A stretch of 64,000 bases of DNA, from positions 496,001 to 560,000 of the forward strand of contig JABYQN010000007.1 in NCBI GenBank assembly GCA_022606135.1, written 5' to 3'. How positions within the stretch are numbered: position 1 is the stretch's first letter; each line of letters starts with the position of its first letter. This document shows positions 57,769 through 64,000 of this stretch, piece by piece. The translations under genes were made by a program, and so were the position numbers. The notes beneath the pieces are model-generated. The model searched no databases. It was given only the letters and a program-made list of their open reading frames with translations, and was not told the DNA's origin. The stretch is from Fomes fomentarius. Lineage: Eukaryota; Basidiomycota; Agaricomycetes; Polyporales; Polyporaceae.

Positions 57769-59653
57769 ATGTCAAACACGGACAACACTTTTGGCGCAGC
57801 CTTCGCCGGGTTCGCAGCTTCCAGTCTGTATGTCTGCCATACCCGTCCGGGCTGCCACCCGATGTTCCATTGTGCAGTTGTTCACTTTCGCCTTTGCGCG
57901 ACCATGTTAGGTGTTTGGGCATTCTCAGCACACAGGCCTACTCGTACTTTAAGCGCTACCCTCTAGACAAACTGTTCTACAAACTGCTCGTGAGTGCCAT
58001 CAGCCTTGATGCGTGACGTCTCGTTCGCCTACTCGCTCATCGCATCTTGTCGTTTTCGTCTAACAGGTCGCAGGTCTTTGGTGCGTGCCATCCAAGACTC
58101 CTGCATCCTGATAATGAAAAGTTGACTTCGTCTCATTTCAGGCTGCTTGAGGTCGCCGATCAGATTCTCATTGCACATGCAGTGTATACCTACCTTGTCA
58201 CGTACGTTCACGAATTGGGGAGTGTTGCTATGTGCTCATCCCACTGACAGTAACTGGGGACAATTTAATATCCTCGTCGCTCCTCCAGTGTGGTCGCTTA
58301 TTGTGAGTGATCTATCGTCTCGTGCCGAGTGCTGGTACTGACTACATCGCAGCTGCAACTAACAGTGGGCGTAAGTGCAGTTGGGTATCGCGGACGGACG
58401 TCGTCTGATTTGGCTGTTCACTAGGTGGTGACTGGGACGATTGTGAAAGTGTGAGTTGCTTCACTACACCGTTTTCGTGCGCGCTCTTATACTACGTTTA
58501 GGTGCTATGCTGGCCGTGTATGGCGCTGTGAGCCCTTCAACTACTTCATCGTTCTCGTATGTTTTTGACACTCGAGGGCAGTCAGCAAGCATAATATTCC
58601 CGTCACAGGCTTGGTCGTGAGTACTGCTTGTGCACAGTATCAGACATCATGTTGAATGAAGGCACAGCTGTTGCTTACCTTTGGGGAACTCGGAGTTGCT
58701 TGTGGTAAGTGCCTAGCCTTGCGTTCGCTCTACACCAGTCCGCTGAGGAACAATTTTAGTGTACACTTACCAGGGGTGCGTTACCTGTATACGTGATGTG
58801 AAACAAGGTCACGTGTACTGAGCCGGTGTTAACATCTAGCTTCAAGTTGGATAGTCTAGCCAATATTGCGAGTATGAAGCATATCGGCATGCTATCATTG
58901 GGACTCGGAATGGCAACAGATGTTATCATCGCTTTCGCTCTGTGCTTTTTCCTCCGCGGCCTCCGTACAGGACATCACAAGTACGTGTTTCCGTTGACCA
59001 AACGAGGTATATCAGTGTTCTGATATTCTGCAACGCAGAGATGATTCCATGGTGAACGCTTTGATAATCTATGCGATAAGCACAGGAGGATTGACAAGGT
59101 ACGTGTAGGCTTGCCACCGATCTCTGCAGGACTGACGGGAGCGCCTGTATATAGTGTCATCAGTTTCACAACGCTGATACTGGTAAGTTTCCTGCTGTAT
59201 GGTACCGAGGGATGGCGTTGAAAACAAGCTTTCAGTACAACTTCATGCCGGGTAACTTCATTTTCATGGCCTTGTACTTCGTGCTCAGCAAAGGTATGTC
59301 TATGTCATCTATTTACCGTGGCATCTATTCATGGTCGTCGAAATCGCGCATAGTCTACGCCAATTCGTTCCTTGCTGCGTAAGTGCAATTAGAATTGGTG
59401 GCTGTTCTCTACATCTCACAGTCGCTGCAGTCTCAACACACGACGAGTGAGCCGTGGTCGTGGCACTGACGCTGACACTACTACCGTGCCCACGTTCTTA
59501 ATGGTCGGCAACCTCACTCAACGATCGATGCGGCACGATCCAGAGTCGCAGCATGGCCTCTCAGCCACCTCGCCATCCAAGTCAGACTACAAAACTCCAG
59601 TATCTCCGGTGCGTGATGCCAGGTTCACTATGTGCACCGGGCATGGACCCTGA
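57769..59653 (+). CDS. DUF6534-type seven-helix membrane protein
   Basis: Many small exons. It starts MSNTDNTFGAAFAGFAASSL and continues GVLGILSTQAYSYFKRYPLD with KLFYKLL, then LEVADQILIAHAVYTYLVT, NWGQFNILVAPPVWSLI, LQLTVGVVTGTIVKVCYAGR, SLGLGMATDVIIAFALCFFL, MVNALIIYAISTGGLTS and YNFMPGNFIFMALYFVLSKV then YANSFLAALNTRR. The YxxxYPxDxxxxK pattern in the first helix hairpin and AALNxR at the end are the marks of DUF6534, a membrane family expanded in mushroom-forming fungi with unknown function. The C-terminal tail is Ser/Thr-rich. The end is uncertain: the frame stops at 59653, but a splice donor at about 59611 could give a different end near 59700. Confidence 0.8.
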
Positions 59654-61065
59654 TGCATGGTACTCCTTCCTTCAGAGCCAACACCCATATACGGAGGCAT
59701 GGTAAACGTTGCGAACCCGGCTTTCGACGTCATCGAACTTAAACGGATTGTACTGTTATATTGTGCGTGTTGACCACGTTTCACGCATTTTGGCAGGTCT
59801 GCTAACGACGGTGCACCGTTCAGAGTCCCTTGCCAGCACTGCTCACATTCGTTTCTCACCTCCGGCGCGACCCCTCATCTATTGTATCTCTACGCATCTC
59901 ACCCCATGTGCAGCGCACTGCATGGGCTCCCCGACATCTCTTCCTCCCCTCGCGCCGGCTGTGGTCCCTAGCATTTAGCTTACATTCTCCATACATCTTC
60001 TGGTACCCGCACGGTCCTTCCATCTGTATCACCATCGTTCCTGGTTCTTGTCTTCTGTCATCGGTTACTCCCTTTGTGTCGCTGCTATCGCCTTGTTTGT
60101 CTTGTCTCCACAGTATACTTACACCGCCGGCACCAAGTACTCACAGTTGCCTTCTCTTAGACATTATGGTATCGCTTCAACCTTGCATTCGTCAACCCCG
60201 TCGCCTGCAGATGTGGACGCTCGTCAGTAGTACATAGTCAGTGGCGCGAATACTTCGAGGCTCGTATCGCCCGCCAAAATTGTTGATGGTTCGGCTCTCT
60301 CATCTTTTCTGCGCGATTTCCCGGAAGCTGACCAACCTTCCGCCACGTGCGCATCCCGGCTCATGTTAGCTTCTGATCTTGATTTAGTTTCTAGCGCAAG
60401 CGCTTATTGACAGACATATGTATGTGCATAGCGACTGGATCTGGACCGAGTCCTGACAAGTATGCTCTACCCAGGCTCTACCTCGGTGTCGATCATCTTC
60501 TCAAGCGCGAAATCCGGGGTTCCCGAATCTTTTGTCTACGAGGCAGCTGCAATGCCCTAGTGGTACTGGCTGGTTCGGATGAATCTCATATACCCCACAA
60601 ATGAGGCACTTGTCTCCACAATTGGGCAGATTGCAGTGCGCTTATGGAGTTCAGGGCGGTGACAGATAGCCGCCGTTCGTGTCGGCCACTGTCCAACTCC
60701 AACATACTGATGCTTGGTGCCTGCGGTCACTCCGCTATGCACGGCCTTGAGGCATTGACAATTGCATCCTGCTGTTCGATTCCTCGTTTCGTGCTCTAGA
60801 TCTACGACTAACATGACTCGTGATAGGATGCCGTACCAAATATCTGCACTGCCCCACCCATGTCTAGCGTCCTCGATGCCGCCCTCCTATCCATCTGCCG
60901 TCTATCCCAAAGCTGTTCTCTTCCGCCACAACTCAAGTAGACGTCTGTGGTGACCGCCCGCGCTCCCCCTCCTTGGTTCTTCCTTCCACTCCCACCCCGA
61001 GCCTGTCTTACCCTGCATCCCGCTCGCCCTTCTTATACCACCACTCGTCCCCTCCGCGCCACACG
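59654..61065. other. 1.4-kb stretch without a recognised gene
   Basis: Between the DUF6534 gene and the first BRI3-like gene. Open frames at 59830-60237 are low in complexity and not recognised. Part of it is likely the BRI3-like 5' leader. Confidence 0.45.
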
Positions 61066-61684
61066 ATGATCGACGAGAAGGCTCCTCCCCCGTCCTACAT
61101 GGCACCTCAGGGTCAACACCCCCAGCAGCCGCAGACGTCGTACACGCCCCCTGGTCAGCTCCCACCAGCACAATCGTATCCGCAACCGCAACAGCAGTAC
61201 GCCTCACCACAAGGTCCGCCTCCGCAGGGGCAGCTGCCGAAAGATGGCTACTTCAACACGCAGGCCCAAGGACCGGTCGGGGGCGTGACTGGGTACCCGC
61301 CCGCGCAGACCCCCCAGATGGCGAACATGTCCGCGGGACAACAGTACCAGCAGCAACGTGCGTTCTGTTCTAGCCCCTTTCGTTACTTGGCACGGGGACA
61401 ACAATAACTCTTGTGCTGGCTGTGTCGCTTACGACTTACTTCTACTGCAGTATTCGCTCAGTGCGCCGCTGGGAACCACGACGTGACAACAAAGTACGGC
61501 GTGTTCGGGATCATCATGGCCGTCGTCTGTTTCCCGTGCGGTCTCATTTGTCTGTTGTGAGTATTCCGCGTTTTGTCCCCCGTCCATCGGTTTCCGAGAA
61601 TTCGAAAATTGTCGATCACTGATACGTCTCGACAGCACCGACACGGAGAAGCGGTGTGCGCGCTGCGGCGTCCGACTGGACTAA
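61066..61684 (+). CDS. BRI3-like protein with Pro/Gln-rich N-terminus (copy 1)
   Basis: Exons 61066-61357, 61451-61556 and 61636-61684 give 148 residues. The N-terminal half, from MIDEKAPPPSYMAPQG, is Pro/Gln/Tyr-rich and starts with a PPPSY motif of the kind bound by WW-domain ubiquitin ligases. The C-terminal half is the BRI3 fold: QCAAGNHDVTTKYGVFGII, FPCGLICLF, then TDTEKRCARCGVRLD, with conserved Cys pairs (CxxC) and one hydrophobic segment. Animal BRI3 is a small lysosomal membrane protein of unclear role; fungal members are unstudied as far as I know. Intron positions and phases match copy 2 (63085-63431), and the middle exon is 106 nt in both. Confidence 0.8.
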
Positions 61685-63084
61685 GTCCGAAGACCACTCG
61701 CGCATCATATCACCTCCCGCTCTATGCTAAATCAGAGAACCCCTCTCAGAAGGGTGGTTGAGCGGTATTGAACATTTGACTTCCCGGAAAACCGCATGAT
61801 GTTCGGACTATATTATGTAATGTACTTGAGGGCGATCGTTGACTACGGATCATTTCGGATACCTCGATAATCTTCTATACGCAACAGCGAAGTTCCGCAT
61901 GTCGCAAATCGTTCTCGTTTGATGCAGAGCTCACGCACGCCACATGGGGGGTGACACTGATTCGACAAGGGGCAAGCAGTGTGATCTGAGGCTATCTGGG
62001 TCGTCAAAGTCGTTAGCTCTCTTGGGGCATTCGCACTCAAAACGTGGCAATGCACAAGCAGCGCTTACAGCCAGCTTCGCGGGTTGGGTCCGATATCACT
62101 GTACTTGAAGTGGGGCGGTGTCTGGGTGTGCGCATTTGAGATTTTAAAACCCTCCTCGGGATTTCGTCAGTCGGGTAACCCACTATTTGCCTCGAGGGCG
62201 GCTGGAAATTGTAATATAGGCTCGACCTCCAGTATCGCCTGTTGACATGCGTTAAGCCATGAACTGGTCGTCGCGCTTCTATCTATCAAAGTTACACCGA
62301 CTCGGAGCGAGAGCGAGCCGATGTGGTCACTCTGACAGCCGGCGGTATGGTGTCTCGGACTTGGCACAAAGGCGACGATCCTAAAGCAGTGAAGCTCTCC
62401 TAGAGTGGCCACCACTGGGATCAACTGCTCCTGCTTTCTAAAACCTAAGGGGGCTGCTCATCTTCCGGCGAAAGATAGAGAACGGAGGTTACCGCAGTGA
62501 CGATATGATGGTTACAGGGGCGGCCCCCTCTGAGGCTGCGTGTCACGAAGATAATCGTGGTTGAACGGCACAGATCCGATGCGCGGATGCTATACTACTG
62601 ACTACTGCCACAGGGCAATCCTGGAACCATAGCAGCAGGATACCCTCGAAATCCGCCCACCACATTCTACGTTGCATATAAGATTGTGGGATATGGAAAT
62701 TCGACTACTACCTCGGTTCAATCTTTGGCGCATTTCCAATGGGTTGTGTCTCGCGCTGATATGTCTGTGTGTCATGATGGGGCTATGATGTGGATGGTAG
62801 ATCTTGACGGCACCGCCAGCGGGTTCCGTACTTTCAAATATCTATGTATCGTTGCTTGCTACTTTACCAATTGCCAGTGATCACGACACAAGGAATGTTC
62901 CGCTTATGGAGGCGTTATATATGAGGGGCAAGTTGAGATGGAGCACCCCATTCAAGTTTCCAGCTGTCCTTTACATACTTCCAGCTCCTTTCCCCTCTTG
63001 GGAGTCTATTCTACTGCTTTCCTCCCTCGAACAACTTTAACTTGTTCCCTGTTTAACTCTTCTCTGGGTCGAGTGTCTCTCAGA
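61685..63084. other. 1.4-kb stretch without a recognised gene
   Basis: Between the two BRI3-like genes; nothing is recognised. Confidence 0.5.
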
Positions 63085-63431
63085 ATGGACGGAAAGGCGT
63101 ACCAAGCAAATCGTGAGTAGTCGGTCCTACACCGTGTCTTAATCTCTCGCGGCTGCCGTGTGCCGTCACCAACTTGAACTGGTCTTGTACTGACAGTGGC
63201 ATCTGTAGTCATGGACCAGTGTGCCGCTGGTAACCACGACGCGACGAAGAAGTACGGCATCTGCGGTATCCTCTGTGCCATCTTCCTCTTCCCGTGCGGC
63301 CTGATTTGTCTATGGTATGTATTGCAAGCATCTATTGATAACCTTATCAGACGGCACCACTCACTGACAACTCTTCTGTATTCAGCACCGATTCTGAAAA
63401 GCGCTGTGTGCGTTGCGGAGTAAAGTGCTGA
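63085..63431 (+). CDS. Short BRI3-like protein (copy 2)
   Basis: Exons 63085-63112, 63209-63314 and 63386-63431 give only 59 residues. The 9-codon first exon encodes MDGKAYQAN; the Pro/Gln-rich N-terminus of copy 1 is absent. The core LMDQCAAGNHDATKKYG, LFPCGLICL and CTDSEKRCVRCGVKC keeps every Cys of copy 1 and adds two. The two genes read in the same direction, share both intron positions and phases and a 106-nt middle exon, so they arose by tandem duplication. The frame is intact and codons look conserved, so it is probably expressed. Too short for ordinary gene finders. Confidence 0.78.
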
Positions 63432-63756
63432 TTGCGATTCGCCACCTCGTTTCGTCTCTGCCGGTGCACCGATCCCGCGTTAGTGGCCACTCAGCGTCCA
63501 AGCCAATTAGCACTGGATTGTATCGTTTCCATTGAAAATCATTTCTCGCGGGAGTTGTTGGACTCCGTAGTTCGAAATGGTCGAGTTTGCAAAGAGTAAC
63601 ACGTGTGGGCCGGCGTAATTGGGCTCGTGGCACTGCTATAGTCGAGCGCCTTGAATTGATTGGATAAACTACAGGTTGCACGAAATCAGACCTTTGAGTT
63701 GAGTCTACCTATAGCCTCGTTCAGCTTCTCTTCCCGTTGCAATTTCAACGCTTACC

Positions 63757-64000
63757 TTAGTAGGTGATCTTGAACACCCAAACGAACTCGTCTGCATCCG
63801 CAACTTCCTTGCTCACCTCCAACACCACGCCCCTACCATTCCCCTTCCAGCTCGGCACGACCGCCCCCGCCATATACCCGCCTACGATAGTAACCTTATC
63901 TCCCTGGACCCACGGCACCGGGCTCTCGATCACCAACCTTCCCTCTGGTCTGTCCAACACCAGCACATAGAACGCGTCCTCCGACGTCATGAACCTCAGA
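63757..64000 (-). CDS. C-terminal end of a GH29 alpha-L-fucosidase-like protein, cut by window edge
   Basis: The frame is open from the right edge to a stop at 63757. It reads LRFMTSEDAFYVLVLDRPEG, RLVIESPVPWVQGDKVTIVG and ends ADEFVWVFKITY. The RF..s.DAFYvlvL..Peg pattern, followed by a VTIVGG strand and a final valine-rich strand, resembles the C-terminal beta-sandwich of GH29 fucosidases, which cut alpha-linked fucose from glycans. The catalytic domain lies outside the window, so this call is tentative; another glycoside hydrolase with a similar domain is possible. Confidence 0.5.
   Translation of the reverse strand, partial: LRFMTSEDAFYVLVLDRPEGRLVIESPVPWVQGDKVTIVGGYMAGAVVPSWKGNGRGVVLEVSKEVADADEFVWVFKITY

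Noticed and set aside
1..64000. CRISPR array, bacterial operons or prophage
   Set aside because: The window is eukaryotic; no regularly spaced repeats of CRISPR type and nearly every gene has introns.

Overview
This window is nuclear DNA of a filamentous basidiomycete, most likely a wood-decaying Agaricomycete such as a polypore. The evidence is many short GT-AG introns (mostly about 45-100 nt), TATA boxes 50-85 bp upstream of several start codons, families typical of mushrooms (DUF6533 and DUF6534 membrane proteins, BRI3-like proteins, Kre9/Knh1-like secreted proteins), and enzymes of lignin and extractive metabolism (aryl-alcohol-oxidase-like GMC oxidoreductases, a glyoxal oxidase relic, LigE-like glutathione transferases). 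The species cannot be read from the sequence alone.

Layout. 1-457: start of a DDB1/CPSF-A-like gene. 0.85-9.6 kb: two tandem GMC oxidoreductase genes with a shared intron plan and duplicated, decayed upstream sequence. 11.2-11.9 kb: glyoxal oxidase pseudogene. 12.5-15.6 kb: DUF6533 membrane protein gene with a 1.24-kb inverted-repeat, tRNA-like element near its 3' end. 15.6-17.7 kb: gene-free, rich in hairpins, with a small tandem repeat. 17.7-18.5 kb: Dpb3/POLE4-like histone-fold gene. 19-40 kb: seven LigE-like GST genes plus one GST pseudogene, interleaved with two sterol C14-reductase (ERG24) paralogues, a Vnx1-like cation/H+ exchanger and an uncharacterised coiled-coil gene. 41-64 kb: a mostly ordinary housekeeping stretch with a GNAT acetyltransferase, a kinesin-7-like motor, a Kre9-like secreted protein, NOP12, FEN1, a YEATS-domain chromatin reader, a DUF6534 membrane protein, two BRI3-like genes and the end of a GH29-like hydrolase.

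How the genes may work together (inference). The oxidases make H2O2 from aromatic alcohols outside the cell. The GST family probably binds or conjugates wood-derived aromatics inside it. The extra ERG24 copy could buffer sterol synthesis against antifungal wood chemicals. The left 40 kb has the tandem duplications, relics, frameshifts and repeats of fast-evolving accessory sequence; the right 23 kb looks stable.

Gene models were spliced by eye from reading frame, splice signals and comparison between paralogues. Family calls rest on remembered conservation, not on a search.
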